From Pseudoflavonifractor capillosus (GTDB taxonomy: Bacteria; Bacillota; Clostridia; Oscillospirales; Oscillospiraceae), in the NCBI RefSeq assembly GCF_016899775.1, contig NZ_JACJJE010000021.1, forward strand, positions 1-52,453: a stretch of 52,453 nucleotides of DNA, written 5' to 3'. Of this stretch, positions 32,385 to 41,426 are shown in pieces; the stretch's first letter is position 1, and every line of letters begins with the position of its first letter. Under the pieces are notes generated by a model. It ran no database searches. It was not told the DNA's origin and was given only the letters and a program-made list of their open reading frames with translations. Both the position numbers and the translations under genes were made by a program.

Positions 32385-33107
32385 TCAGCACTGGATCAGG
32401 ACGGCCGTCACGTTGTCCGGCGCCCCCCGGTGCAGAGCGATGTCCAGCAGGCGGCGGCAGCAGGTGCACGCCTCTCCCCCGTGGACCACCTCGTAAAGAA
32501 TCTCCTGTTCGGAGACCACATTGCTCAATCCGTCGCTGCACAGCAGCAGAAAATCTCCCTCCGTCAGCTCCCGGCGGAACGAGTCGGCCTTCAGGTCCGG
32601 CTCGGCTCCCAGGGCCCGGGTGATCAGATTCTTGTGGGGGTGGACCCGGGCCTGATCCCGGGTGAGCTCTCCCCGTTCCACCAGGTCCTCCACCAGGGAG
32701 TGGTCCCGGGTGACCTGGGAGATGCCGCTCTCCTCAGAGATGTGATAGGCCCGGCTGTCCCCCTCGTTGAGGATCAGGGCCTCCTCCTCTCCGGCCAGAG
32801 CGGCCACCAGGGTGGTGCCCATGCCCACGCAGTTCTCATCCTCCACCGCCCGCCGGAAGACCTGACGGTTGGCCAGGGCGGCGGCTCGCTCCATGTGCTC
32901 CAGGTCGGGGGAATCCTCCCCATCCTCCAGGAAAGCCTCCATGAACACGTCCACCGCCATGGAGCTGGCGATGTTGCCCGCCCGGGCGCCGCCCATGCCG
33001 TCGCAGACCAGAGCGATCACCCGCCCATCGGGCAGGACCTGATGGGCGAAGGCGTCCTGATTTTGTTCCCGGATCTTGCCCCGGTCGGTAATACCCCATA
33101 CATTCAT
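32385..33107 (-). CDS. stp: PP2C-type protein phosphatase Stp/PrpC
   Basis: Manganese-dependent phosphatase that reverses PrkC phosphorylation. The 240-residue cytosolic protein has the metal-binding motifs VCDGMGG near residues 34-40, GDSRAYH, CSDGLSN and PDNVTAVLI. It starts with MNVWGITDRGKIREQNQD, typical of the family. The start overlaps the rlmN stop (ATGA). It is 40 bases upstream of prkC. Confidence 0.94.
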   Translation of the reverse strand: MNVWGITDRGKIREQNQDAFAHQVLPDGRVIALVCDGMGGARAGNIASSMAVDVFMEAFLEDGEDSPDLEHMERAAALANRQVFRRAVEDENCVGMGTTLVAALAGEEEALILNEGDSRAYHISEESGISQVTRDHSLVEDLVERGELTRDQARVHPHKNLITRALGAEPDLKADSFRRELTEGDFLLLCSDGLSNVVSEQEILYEVVHGGEACTCCRRLLDIALHRGAPDNVTAVLIQC

Positions 33108-34174
33108 GGCACTTCGTCCTCTTTTCGGTTGGTGGTTTGTCCGCCCATCCCCTGGGCGGACTGCATGGCCTTCCGCCGCAGCTGTCCGCAGGAGGCGTCG
33201 ATGTCGCTCCCCAGCTTCCGGCGCACCGTGACGGTGACCCCCTGGCGCTCCAGGCGCTTCTGGAAGGCGGCCACCCGGCGGCTGGGCTTCAGGGGGCTCT
33301 CCTCCACGTCGTTGAGGGGGATCAGGTTCACATGCCCCAGGGTCCCCTTCAGCAGACGGGCCAGCTGGTCCGCCTGGGCGTCGGAGTCGTTCACCCCGTC
33401 GATCATGGCGTACTCATAGGAAATCCGCCGCCCGGTGGTCTGCACGTACCGGCGGCAGGTGTCCATCAGCTTCTCCACCCCCACAGACCGGTTCACCGGC
33501 ATGATTTTGGACCGGGTCTCGTCGTCCGGGGCATGGAGGGATACAGACAGCGTTAATTGTAACTCATACTGGGCCAGTTTGTCAATTTTGTCTACCAGTC
33601 CGCAGGTGGACAGGGAGATGTGGCGCATGCCGATGTTCATTCCCTCCGGGTGGTTCACCAGAGTGAGGAACCGCATCACCGTGTCGAAGTTGTCCAGGGG
33701 CTCCCCGATGCCCATGAGCACGATGTTGGAGATAGGAGCCCCGCTGTCCATCTGGGTGAACAGCACCTGGTCGATCATCTCCGCGGGGGTCAGGTCCCGC
33801 ACCTTGCCCGCCAGGGTGGAGGCGCAGAAGGCGCACCCCATGCGGCAGCCCACCTGGCATGAGATGCACACGGTGTTCCCGTGCTGATAGCGCATGAGCA
33901 CCGACTCCACGCAGTTGCCGTCGGACAGCTCCCACAGGTATTTGATGGTGCCGTCCAGCTTGGAGACCTGCTTTCTTGCCACCTGAGGCGGCGTCAGGAA
34001 GGCCTGGCGGGAGAGCTTCTCCCGCAGCGCCTTGGACAGGTCGGTCATCTCGTCAAAGGAGGTGACCCCCCGGTAGAGCCAGTGGAAGATCTGCTTGGCC
34101 CGGAATGCGGGCTCTCCCCGCTCCTTGAGCCAGGCGGTGAGCTCCTCCAGGGTCATGGATTTGATATCGGTCAC
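33104..34174 (-). CDS. rlmN: Dual-specificity rRNA/tRNA methyltransferase RlmN
   Basis: Radical-SAM enzyme that methylates C2 of A2503 in 23S rRNA and A37 in some tRNAs. The 356-residue protein has the CxxxCxxC iron-sulphur motif in GCRMGCAFCAS and the second methyl-carrying cysteine in IDASCGQLR near the C-terminus. The start is GTG 34174, which overlaps the rsmB stop (GTGA) and has AAAGGACGGAG upstream; the first internal ATG would cut the N-terminal helix. Confidence 0.95.
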   Translation of the reverse strand: MTDIKSMTLEELTAWLKERGEPAFRAKQIFHWLYRGVTSFDEMTDLSKALREKLSRQAFLTPPQVARKQVSKLDGTIKYLWELSDGNCVESVLMRYQHGNTVCISCQVGCRMGCAFCASTLAGKVRDLTPAEMIDQVLFTQMDSGAPISNIVLMGIGEPLDNFDTVMRFLTLVNHPEGMNIGMRHISLSTCGLVDKIDKLAQYELQLTLSVSLHAPDDETRSKIMPVNRSVGVEKLMDTCRRYVQTTGRRISYEYAMIDGVNDSDAQADQLARLLKGTLGHVNLIPLNDVEESPLKPSRRVAAFQKRLERQGVTVTVRRKLGSDIDASCGQLRRKAMQSAQGMGGQTTNRKEDEVP

Positions 34175-35505
34175 GCTTCTCCGTCCTTTCGCAGCTTACA
34201 GATATAAAAGCCGTCCGTCCCGTGGACCTGGGGCCACAGGGTGATCTGCCCCCCTGGGACCTCCCCCGCCGGGCCGGGCAGAAGAAAACTCTCCCGGCGG
34301 AACTCCGGGTGGGCGGCCAGGAAGGCGTCGGTGACTTCCCGGTTCTCCCGCTCCAAAATCGTGCAGGTGGAGTAGACCAGCACGCCCCCGGGCTTCACAT
34401 AGCCGGCGGCGTTGTCCAGAATGGCGCTCTGCACCTGGGGCAGCCCCGCCAGCGGCTCCGGGTCCTTGAAGCGAATGTCCGGCTTCTTCCGGATGACCCC
34501 CAGGCCGGAGCAGGGGGCGTCCACCAGCACCCGGTCAAAGGCCCCCTCCCACTCCGGGCGGCGCACCTTGCCGTCGGCGGTCTGGGGCCGGATGCAGGTG
34601 AGGCCCAGGCGCTGGGCCCCCTTCTGGATGAGGGTCTTTTTGTGGGGGTGCAGGTCGCAGGACCAGATCTCCCCCTGATCCTTCATCTGAATGGCGGCGG
34701 CGAAGGATTTTCCTCCGGGGGCGGCGCACATATCCAGCACCCTGTCCCCCGGCTCCGGGTCCAGGGCCAGTACCGCCAGCCGGGAGGCGGGGTCCTGGAC
34801 GTAAAAGAGGCCGTTCTGGAAGGCGTCCAGCTCCTCCAGACTGCCGCTGCGGGAGAGGACCAGGCAGTTTTTCAGCCAGGGATGGGGCTCCCCGTGGACC
34901 CCCTCCGCCTGGAGAGCCTCCAGCGCCCCCTCCAGATCCGTTTTCACCGTGTTCACCATGGCGGTGATGGGGGGCTGGCTGTTGTCGGCCTGGAGAAAGG
35001 CCGCAGTCCCCTCGCTTCCCAGGGTCTCCAGCAGCTCCCGCACCAGCCACACCGGGTGGCTGTACAGGGTGGCGTAGTACTCCGCCGGGTCGTCCTCGGG
35101 AATGGTGGGCAGGCGGTCCAGGCTGCGCTCCAGATTCCGCAGGATGGCGTTCACCATGCCGGGGGCCCGGGGATTCTTGCAGTGGGCCCGGGTGAGGGCC
35201 ACCGACTGGTCCACCGCCGCGCTGTGGGGGATGCGGGTCAAAAACAGCATCTGGTAGAGCCCCAGCCGCAGGGCCTGGAGCACCTTCCCCTCCAGCCGCC
35301 TCAGGGGGATGTTGGAGAACTTGGACAGGTAGAAGTCCAGCAGAATGCGGTTCTGAATCACCCCGAAGCACAGCTGGGTGGCCAGGCCCGCGTCCCGGCT
35401 GTCCAGGCCGGCGGCGGCGATCTGCTTTTTCAGCACTCCGTCCGACCAGCCCCCCTGCCGCTCGCAGGCGTTCAGGGTGAGCAGGGCCACCTCGCGTGCG
35501 TCCAT
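34171..35505 (-). CDS. rsmB: 16S rRNA m5C967 methyltransferase RsmB
   Basis: SAM-dependent methyltransferase acting on 16S rRNA. The 444-residue protein has an N-terminal NusB-like RNA-binding domain (about 1-130), then the catalytic fold with SAM motif DMCAAPGGKS, the two active cysteines in DAPCSGLG and YSTCTI, and a C-terminal PQVHGTDGFYI. ATG 35505 has GGAGGAG upstream. The frame stays open for 62 more codons through a repeat element with the same peptide reading as upstream of dxr, but this is not part of the family. Confidence 0.94.
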   Translation of the reverse strand: MDAREVALLTLNACERQGGWSDGVLKKQIAAAGLDSRDAGLATQLCFGVIQNRILLDFYLSKFSNIPLRRLEGKVLQALRLGLYQMLFLTRIPHSAAVDQSVALTRAHCKNPRAPGMVNAILRNLERSLDRLPTIPEDDPAEYYATLYSHPVWLVRELLETLGSEGTAAFLQADNSQPPITAMVNTVKTDLEGALEALQAEGVHGEPHPWLKNCLVLSRSGSLEELDAFQNGLFYVQDPASRLAVLALDPEPGDRVLDMCAAPGGKSFAAAIQMKDQGEIWSCDLHPHKKTLIQKGAQRLGLTCIRPQTADGKVRRPEWEGAFDRVLVDAPCSGLGVIRKKPDIRFKDPEPLAGLPQVQSAILDNAAGYVKPGGVLVYSTCTILERENREVTDAFLAAHPEFRRESFLLPGPAGEVPGGQITLWPQVHGTDGFYICKLRKDGEA

Positions 35506-35533
35506 ATTCTTCTCCTCCTCCGGTTCGTTGTGC

Positions 35534-35592
35534 ATTCTTTTTCTTAAAAGAAAAAGAATCAAAAAGAACTTTGGCGCAAAACTTCGTTTTGC
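35534..35592. repeat. Half copy of the A/T-stem element upstream of rsmB
   Basis: ATTCTTTTTCTTAAAAG...AAT hairpin, then CAAAAAGAACTTTGGCGC and AAACTTCGTTTTGC, matching the dxr-proximal end of the element at 21716-21937. It has the same placement, just before a minus-strand ribosome site. The other end is absent and the sequence continues into other hairpin repeats. Confidence 0.65.
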
Positions 35593-35619
35593 TGGATTTT
35601 TCTTTCCGTTTCTTCTCTC

Positions 35620-35850
35620 GGGCGGCCCAGGTGTGCCGCCCCTACAAAGGGGGCCGAAACTTGATTCCGTACCCGACACGGGCGACCGCAAGGGTCGCCC
35701 CTACGACGTTTCCCCACAAATACACGGAGCGGCGCACCCTACGGGTGGAGCAGAGCCTTCCGGTTCGCCGCAGGAGCCGGTCCCAGACCGGCCCGTCGGT
35801 TCACGGCTTACTTTCCGAGATACGGCGGGAGGGGCAAGCCTCTCCCCTGC
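35620..35850. repeat. Cluster of four CCCCTAC-end hairpins upstream of rsmB
   Basis: 35620-35645, 35680-35704 (GGGCGACCGCAAGGGTCGCCC), 35771-35795 (AGCCGGTCCCAGACCGGCCC) and 35825-35850. The first pair with its GGGCCGAAACTTGATTC-like spacer is a duplicate of 28715-28798. They are part of the 829-base gap between fmt and rsmB, which breaks what would otherwise be a continuous operon. Confidence 0.7.
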
Positions 35851-35940
35851 GGGTTTCAAGAAAGTCTTTTCGGTTTGGGTAGGGAAGGCCCTTGGGGCTC
35901 CCGCCAGAATACACACCGGGAACGTTTGCTCGGCAAAGCC

Positions 35941-36209
35941 AGGCGCAGTTGCGGAACCGCACCAGCGGAAATTTTTGCAAACCCAGGGCCCAGTGGCCCG
36001 GGAGGAATTTAGATGCCCACTCAGATTTTGCGCGCCGGAAATACTCCTCCATCTTTCAGGTACGCGTCCCCCGTAACGGGGTTCTAGGGGGCAGGCGGCA
36101 TGGAGGCAGGGCGGCTTTGCCGATCCTGCCGATTGCGCCCGCCCCCTAGCGGCTCTTTGGTGACTTTCTGGCCGGCCAGAAAGTCACTCGCCGCCGGAGC
36201 GGCGAAATC
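35941..36209 (-). repeat. Modular intergenic element, copy 5
   Basis: AGGCGCAGTTGCGGAACCGCACC, AATTTTTGCAAACCCAGGG, CCCAGTGGCCC, CACTCAGATTTTGCGCGCC, CGTCCCCCGTAACGGGG, a third type of central cassette (CTAGGGGGCAGGCGG...CGCCCGCCCCCTAG with GGCAGGATCGG-type pairing), and the closing stem GACTTTCTGGCC/GGCCAGAAAGTC then ACTCGCCGCC. A CCCCAGTGTGCGCACTGGGG hairpin and a CTTCCCCC block follow at 36255-36292. No gene is seen to 36334. Confidence 0.8.
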
Positions 36210-36334
36210 TCTCCGCATACAACAAGCCCAATCCAAAATCTGCCCCCTCATCCGCCCCAGTGTGCGCACTGGGGCACCTTCCCCCTGGGGGGAATGCTTA
36301 TGAAGAAAGGGCGGCGAAATTCCCCTGCGTCAAA

Positions 36335-37258
36335 TCAAACAGAAATCGGGTGTCCGCGTAAATAATCCGCTGCCGCCATCCGCCGGGACCCCGGCGCCTG
36401 AAGCTCTGTAATGCGAATCACCTTGCCATCTCCGCAGGAGACGTCGATGCCCTCTTTTCCGGCGGCCAGAACGGTGCCGGGGACCTTCTGGGTGCTCTCC
36501 CCCGTTTCCTGGACGGCGAACACCTTCACCGTCTCCCCGTTCAGGATATCCGTGGAGGTGGCGGGCCAGGGCGTCAGCCCCCGCACCTGGTCGTGGATGG
36601 CCTTGGCCGGCTTGGTCCAGTCTATGGGGGACAGGGCCCGGGACAGCAGAGGGGCAAAGGTGACCTTGGACTCATCCTGGGAGGTCCGTACAGCGGTACC
36701 GGCGGCCAGGTCGGCCACCGTCTTCACCAGCAGCTCCCCGCCCATCTGAGCCAGCCGGTCATGGAGGGTCTCCACCGTCTCGTCCGGGTCGATGGGGGTG
36801 GAGGCCTGGGCGATAATATCCCCTGCATCCAGTTCCGTGGCCATATACATGATGGTCACGCCGGTCTCAGTCTCCCCGTTGATCACCGCCCAGTTGATGG
36901 GGGCGGCCCCCCGGTACTTGGGCAGCAGGGACGAGTGGACGTTGATGCACCCCATGGGGGGCAGGTTCAAGATGTCGTCGGGCAGGATGCGGCCGTAGGC
37001 GGCCACCACGATGAGCTCCGGGTCCAGCTCCTTCAGCTGGGCCAGGGCGGTCCCGTCCCGGAGCTTGGTGGGCTGGAACACGGGAATGCCGTGCTCCAGC
37101 GCCGCCTGCTTCACCGGCGGGGCCTGGAGCTTGTTCTGGTGCCGGCCCACCGGCTTATCCGGCTGGCAGAACACCCCGCACACCGTGTGCCCCGCCTGAA
37201 TGAGACGCTCCAGAGAGGGGACGGCGAAGTCGGGGGTGCCCATAAAGACGATTCTCAT
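36335..37258 (-). CDS. fmt: Methionyl-tRNA formyltransferase
   Basis: Formylates initiator Met-tRNA with 10-formyl-THF. The 307-residue protein has the N-terminal formyltransferase domain with MGTPDFAVPSLERL, VAAYGRILP and the catalytic INVHSSLLPKYRGAAPINWA stretch (Asn, His) and LDAGDII, plus the C-terminal OB-like tRNA-binding domain. The start overlaps the def stop as ATGA. The def-fmt pair is conserved and makes the two halves of the formyl cycle together. Confidence 0.96.
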   Translation of the reverse strand: MRIVFMGTPDFAVPSLERLIQAGHTVCGVFCQPDKPVGRHQNKLQAPPVKQAALEHGIPVFQPTKLRDGTALAQLKELDPELIVVAAYGRILPDDILNLPPMGCINVHSSLLPKYRGAAPINWAVINGETETGVTIMYMATELDAGDIIAQASTPIDPDETVETLHDRLAQMGGELLVKTVADLAAGTAVRTSQDESKVTFAPLLSRALSPIDWTKPAKAIHDQVRGLTPWPATSTDILNGETVKVFAVQETGESTQKVPGTVLAAGKEGIDVSCGDGKVIRITELQAPGSRRMAAADYLRGHPISV

Positions 37259-37749
37259 GCCTCTTCCTCCTGCTCCTCCAGCTCGTCCAGTTCCTCGGTG
37301 GTGTAGAGACGGTCGGTGAGCTCGGTGTACAGGTGGCCGTCCAGGTGGGCCAGCTCATGGCAGAAGCAGCGGGCGGTCATGCCGGTGCCCTCCACCTCGA
37401 ACTCCTTTCCGTTCCGGTCATAGGCCCGAACCCGCACCCACTCGGGGCGCTTCACATAGCCCCACATGCCGGGGACGGACAGACAGCCCTCCAGGCCGTT
37501 CTGCTCCCCCTTCTGGGCAATGATCTCCGGGTTCACCAGCTCGATGGGTTCAAAATTCTCGTCCATGACGATGACAGCCCGGCGCAGAATCCCCACCTGG
37601 GGGGCGGCCAGACCGGCCCCATGGGCCTCCTCCAGGGTCTCTTTCAGGTCGTCCAGCAGGTCCCACAGCTTCTGGTCAAATTTGGTGACCGAGTGGCAGA
37701 CCTTGGTCAGGGCCGGGTCTCCCTCTGTCAAAATCTTGCGAATGGCCAT
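37255..37749 (-). CDS. def: Peptide deformylase
   Basis: Metalloenzyme that removes the formyl group from nascent proteins. The 164-residue protein shows all three family motifs: GAGLAAPQVG near residues 44-53, EGCLSVP near 86-92 and HELAHLDG near 130-137. In the last, the usual HExDH reads HELAH, still HExxH. The C-terminus is rich in glutamate. AAGGAGGAG precedes ATG 37749. It lies between priA and fmt. Confidence 0.95.
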   Translation of the reverse strand: MAIRKILTEGDPALTKVCHSVTKFDQKLWDLLDDLKETLEEAHGAGLAAPQVGILRRAVIVMDENFEPIELVNPEIIAQKGEQNGLEGCLSVPGMWGYVKRPEWVRVRAYDRNGKEFEVEGTGMTARCFCHELAHLDGHLYTELTDRLYTTEELDELEEQEEEA

Positions 37750-37800
37750 TCCTTCTCCTCCTTGACGCGGACGGAGCCGCCGGCTCCGCCGAATTTTCCC

Positions 37801-40263
37801 TTAGTATGGGTTCACATCTACGTAAAGGGTAATCCCTTTATTGTCCTTGTCACGATGGGCTGTCCGCAGCAGCTCCGCCAGCAGCAGCCGCAGCGGGTGC
37901 CGGTTGGGGGCCGTCAGGGTCAGCCGATAGCGGTAGCGGTTGTTCACCTTGGCCACCGGGGCCGGGGCGGGCCCCAGCAGCTGCCACTCCCGGTCCTCCA
38001 GGCGGCGCAGCCCCTCCTCCAGCGCCTGCCGAAAACGGATGCAGGCCCGCAGCACGCCGGACTCGTTGGCCCCCGAGGCGGTGATGAGAAAAATATCCCG
38101 GAAGGGGGGCTCCTGCCGCAGCTGGCGCAGCTGCACCTCGGTGCGGTAGAAGTTGTCGTAGTCCTGCCGGGCGGAGAACCGGACCACGTCATGCTCGGGG
38201 GTGTAGGTCTGGATCAGAGCCCGGCCCGTCTTCTCTCCCCGGCCCGCCCGGCCCACCACTTGGGTGAGCAGGGAGAAGGTGCGCTCCCCCGCCCGGAAGT
38301 CGTCCACGAACAGGGACTGGTCCGCCAGGATGACCCCCACCAGGGTGACGTTCTCAAAGTCCAGACCCTTGGCCACCATCTGGGTGCCCACCAGAATGGG
38401 CACGTTCTTCTTCTGAAACTCCTCCAGAATGGCCTCGTGGGACCGGGAGGCGGTGACGGTGTCCGTGTCCATGCGCAGGATGGGGGTCTGAGGAAAGAGC
38501 TCCTGGAGCTCCTCCTGGACCTTCTGGGTGCCCACCCCGATGAAGTTGAGCCCTCCGCCGCACACTGGGCAGGCCCTGGGCAGGGGCTGGGAGTAGCCGC
38601 AGTAGTGGCACATGAGCCGCCCGTTGGCCGAGTGGTAGGTGAGCTTCACCGAGCACCGGGGACACTCGGGCACATGGCCGCACTCCCCGCAGGACACCAT
38701 TCGGCTGGCCCCCCGGCGGTTCAGGAACAGGATGGCCTGCTCCCCCCGCACCAGGTTCTCCTCCAGCTCCTGCCGCAGGGCGCGGCTGATGGAGGTGCCG
38801 TTGCCCGCCCTCAGCTCCTCCTTCATGTCCACGATGTGGACCTGGGGCAGGGCCTTCTGGTTGTAGCGCTGCCGCAGGGTGAAGCAGCGGTAGCTGCCGC
38901 TCTGGGCGGCGTACATGGTCTCCACCGACGGAGTGGCCGAGCCCAGCAGCAGCAGGGCGTTCTCCTGCACGCAGCGGTACTTGGCCACCTCCCGGGCATG
39001 GTAGCGGGGGTTATTCTCCGACTTATAGCTGGCCTCCTGCTCCTCGTCCAGGATGACGAGTCCTAAGTTGGACAGGGGGGCGAATACCGCCGACCGGGTG
39101 CCGATGACCACCGGGGCTTCTCCCCGGCGGATGCGTTTCCACTCGTCGTACCGCTCCCCCGCCCGGAGGGAGCTGTGGAGCACCGCCACCTGCTCGCCGA
39201 AGTGGGCGGCAAAGATCCGCAGCAGCTGGGGGGTCAGGGCGATCTCAGGCACCAGGAACAGGGCGGTCTTTCCCCGCTTCAAGGTCTCCTGGATCAGGCG
39301 CAGATAGACCTGGGTCTTTCCGCTCCCCGTCACCCCGTACAGCAGGGCGGCCGCCGGCTGTTCCGTCCGGCACAGGGCGTCCAGCCCCTGGAAGGCCGCC
39401 TCCTGCTCCTCGTTGAGGACGATGGGACCGGCAGGCTCCACCTCCGCCACGGCGGGACGGCGGAATACCTCCTGCTCCTCCAGGGTGAGGATGCCGCTCT
39501 TCTCCAGGGACTTGACGGTGGGCATGGAGGCCCCGGTGAAGTAGCACAGCTCCTTGGCGGGAGCCGCCCCCAGCTGGCACAGCAGCTCGGTCACAGAATA
39601 GCGCAGCGGCGCCGTCCTGCGGCGAGGGGTGACCCGTGCCATGGCCTCCTCCGCCGGCATGGCCAGCACCGCCAATTTCTCCTTTTTATCTCCGATGCCC
39701 CGCTGGGCGCTGGTGATCCGCTCTGCTGCCCCCCGGTCAATCAGTGTCCGGATGGCGCCGTCCGGGTCCTTGGCCCCAAAGGCGGTGCGGATCTGTTCCA
39801 TGTCGCCCCGTCCGCCCCAGGCCAGCAGCAGCTCCGCCAGCTTCTGGGCGGCTTTAGACTCCCCGGCGGCCTCGAAGGCCGCCGCCCGGTCCACCCCGCT
39901 CCTCAGAGCGACGCAGTCCCGCAGGGCATAGTACAGCCCCGCCGGGAGCATGGCCTTCACACCGTCATAGACGGTGCAGAAGTACCGCTCCCGCATCCAC
40001 AATGCCAGCTTCAGCAACTTTTCGTCCAGCACCGGCTGGTCGTCCAGGGCGGCAATCACATCCTTCAGGCCGCCCTCCGGCCCCTCCCGGCTCAGGGCCA
40101 GGACGATGCCGTCCGACCCCCGGTTGCCCGCCCCAAAGGGGACCAGCACCCGCATGCCAGGCCGCAGGCGGCCCTCCAGCTCCTGGGGGACCCGGTAGTC
40201 ATAGGGCCGGTCGATGGCGTAGATCGCCTTGGCCACCGCCACCTTGGCCGTCATGTGTCCCAC
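37801..40263 (-). CDS. priA: Primosomal replication-restart helicase PriA
   Basis: Superfamily 2 3'-to-5' helicase that reloads the replisome at stalled forks. The 820-residue protein has the N-terminal DNA-binding domain (IDRPYDYRVP), Walker A GVTGSGKT, a DEEQ Walker B, the zinc-binding cysteines CGECGHVPECPRC and CHYC...CPVC, and helicase motif VVGRAGRGEKTGRA. GTG 40263 is six to seven bases after a GGGG ribosome site; ATG 40254 three codons later is equally acceptable. It follows rpoZ by 24 bases. Confidence 0.95.
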   Translation of the reverse strand: MGHMTAKVAVAKAIYAIDRPYDYRVPQELEGRLRPGMRVLVPFGAGNRGSDGIVLALSREGPEGGLKDVIAALDDQPVLDEKLLKLALWMRERYFCTVYDGVKAMLPAGLYYALRDCVALRSGVDRAAAFEAAGESKAAQKLAELLLAWGGRGDMEQIRTAFGAKDPDGAIRTLIDRGAAERITSAQRGIGDKKEKLAVLAMPAEEAMARVTPRRRTAPLRYSVTELLCQLGAAPAKELCYFTGASMPTVKSLEKSGILTLEEQEVFRRPAVAEVEPAGPIVLNEEQEAAFQGLDALCRTEQPAAALLYGVTGSGKTQVYLRLIQETLKRGKTALFLVPEIALTPQLLRIFAAHFGEQVAVLHSSLRAGERYDEWKRIRRGEAPVVIGTRSAVFAPLSNLGLVILDEEQEASYKSENNPRYHAREVAKYRCVQENALLLLGSATPSVETMYAAQSGSYRCFTLRQRYNQKALPQVHIVDMKEELRAGNGTSISRALRQELEENLVRGEQAILFLNRRGASRMVSCGECGHVPECPRCSVKLTYHSANGRLMCHYCGYSQPLPRACPVCGGGLNFIGVGTQKVQEELQELFPQTPILRMDTDTVTASRSHEAILEEFQKKNVPILVGTQMVAKGLDFENVTLVGVILADQSLFVDDFRAGERTFSLLTQVVGRAGRGEKTGRALIQTYTPEHDVVRFSARQDYDNFYRTEVQLRQLRQEPPFRDIFLITASGANESGVLRACIRFRQALEEGLRRLEDREWQLLGPAPAPVAKVNNRYRYRLTLTAPNRHPLRLLLAELLRTAHRDKDNKGITLYVDVNPY

Positions 40264-40287
40264 GGGCTTCCCCTCTCCCCTTCGCTC

Positions 40288-40515
40288 TTACTGGGGCTGG
40301 CTCTGTTCCAGCTGGTTCATCTGCTCCAGCTGCTCGTCCAGCTTGCCGTCGGCCACCTCCTGGATGGCGATGCTCACCGACTTCTCGTCCAGGGGCTCTC
40401 CGGCCAGCTCGGCCTCGGTGGAGATCTCCCGGGCCCGGTGGGCCACCACGTTCACCAGCTTATAGCGGCTGGGCACCTTGTTCAGCAGGTCTCTCATAGC
40501 AGGATACAGCATCAT
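40288..40515 (-). CDS. rpoZ: RNA polymerase omega subunit RpoZ
   Basis: Small RNA polymerase subunit that helps assembly of beta-prime and, in many bacteria, ppGpp response. The 75-residue protein has the omega core YPAMRDLLNKVPSRYKLVNVVAHRARE and a glutamine/glutamate-rich tail. The first of two adjacent ATGs (40515) has GGAG at nine bases. The gmk-rpoZ-priA order is standard for Firmicutes. Confidence 0.93.
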   Translation of the reverse strand: MMLYPAMRDLLNKVPSRYKLVNVVAHRAREISTEAELAGEPLDEKSVSIAIQEVADGKLDEQLEQMNQLEQSQPQ

Positions 40516-40542
40516 AGGGCAAAACTCCTCTTTTCTTCAAAA

Positions 40543-41154
40543 TCACGCAAATTGAGCCAGCATGTGGCTCCGGTTGGGCACGCGGCACTCCGCCGCGGTG
40601 AGAATGGCGGCGATCTCCTCCACCGCGTTTGACACCTTGTCGTTGATGACCAGGTAGTCGTACTTGGGGATCTCCCGGAACTCCTGCCGGGCCTTCTCCA
40701 GGCGGCCGGCGATCACGTCCTCGCTGTCCGTGTTCCGCCGGTGGAGCCGGCGGGAGAGCTCCTCAAAGGACGGGGGAATGATAAAGATAAACAGGGCGTC
40801 GGGGCAGCGCTCCCGCACCTTGGCCGCCCCCTGAACCTCAATGTCCAGCAGCACGTCAATCCCCGCCGCCAGTTTCTCCTGGATGAGCTTCAGGGAGGTG
40901 CCGTAGTAATTATGGACATACTCCGCAAACTCCAAAAGCTCGTCGGCGGCGATCATCCGCTCAAACTCCTCCCGGGAGACAAAGTTGTAGTTCACGCCGT
41001 TCTGCTCCCCCACCCGGGGCTGCCGTGTGGTGTAGGACACCGAGAAATAGATGTTGTCCCGCTGCCCCAGCAGCTCGGCAATCACCGTGCTCTTGCCCAC
41101 CCCGGAGGGGCCGGAGAGGACAATCAGCTGTCCCCGCTCTTTCTTTCGCGTCAT
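40543..41154 (-). CDS. gmk: Guanylate kinase
   Basis: Phosphorylates GMP to GDP; inhibited by (p)ppGpp in Firmicutes. The 203-residue protein has the P-loop GPSGVGKST at residues 15-23, the GMP-binding [19 protein letters not shown] and LLDIEVQGA, and a lid with [11 protein letters not shown]. The start overlaps the remA stop (ATGA). Confidence 0.96.
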   Translation of the reverse strand: MTRKKERGQLIVLSGPSGVGKSTVIAELLGQRDNIYFSVSYTTRQPRVGEQNGVNYNFVSREEFERMIAADELLEFAEYVHNYYGTSLKLIQEKLAAGIDVLLDIEVQGAAKVRERCPDALFIFIIPPSFEELSRRLHRRNTDSEDVIAGRLEKARQEFREIPKYDYLVINDKVSNAVEEIAAILTAAECRVPNRSHMLAQFA

Positions 41155-41414
41155 TCGTCTTCCTCCTCTCCCGTATCCTTCTCCCCGGACAGCCGGTTGG
41201 CCACCGTCTCCGGCTGGAGGGCGGAGAGCACCACGTGGTCGTTGTCCATAACCAGTACCGCCCTCGTCCGCCGTCCGTAGCTGGCGTCGATGAGCACACC
41301 CCGCTCTCTGGCCTCCTGGACCATCCGCTTGATGGGGGCGGAGTCCGGGCTGACGATGGCGATGAGCCGCCCGGCGGAGATCATATTTCCAAATCCAATG
41401 TTGATGAGCTTCAA
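41151..41414 (-). CDS. remA: Extracellular matrix regulator RemA (DUF370)
   Basis: Small DNA-binding regulator, known in Bacillus as the activator of biofilm matrix and osmoprotection genes. The 87-residue protein is nearly all family core: [38 protein letters not shown] and [13 protein letters not shown], with an acidic tail. The start is TTG 41414, seven to eight bases after AAGGGGG; the first internal ATG would remove the conserved N-terminus. It sits between yicC and gmk, as in Bacillus. Confidence 0.93.
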   Translation of the reverse strand: MKLINIGFGNMISAGRLIAIVSPDSAPIKRMVQEARERGVLIDASYGRRTRAVLVMDNDHVVLSALQPETVANRLSGEKDTGEEEDE

Positions 41415-41426
41415 CGCGCCGCCCCC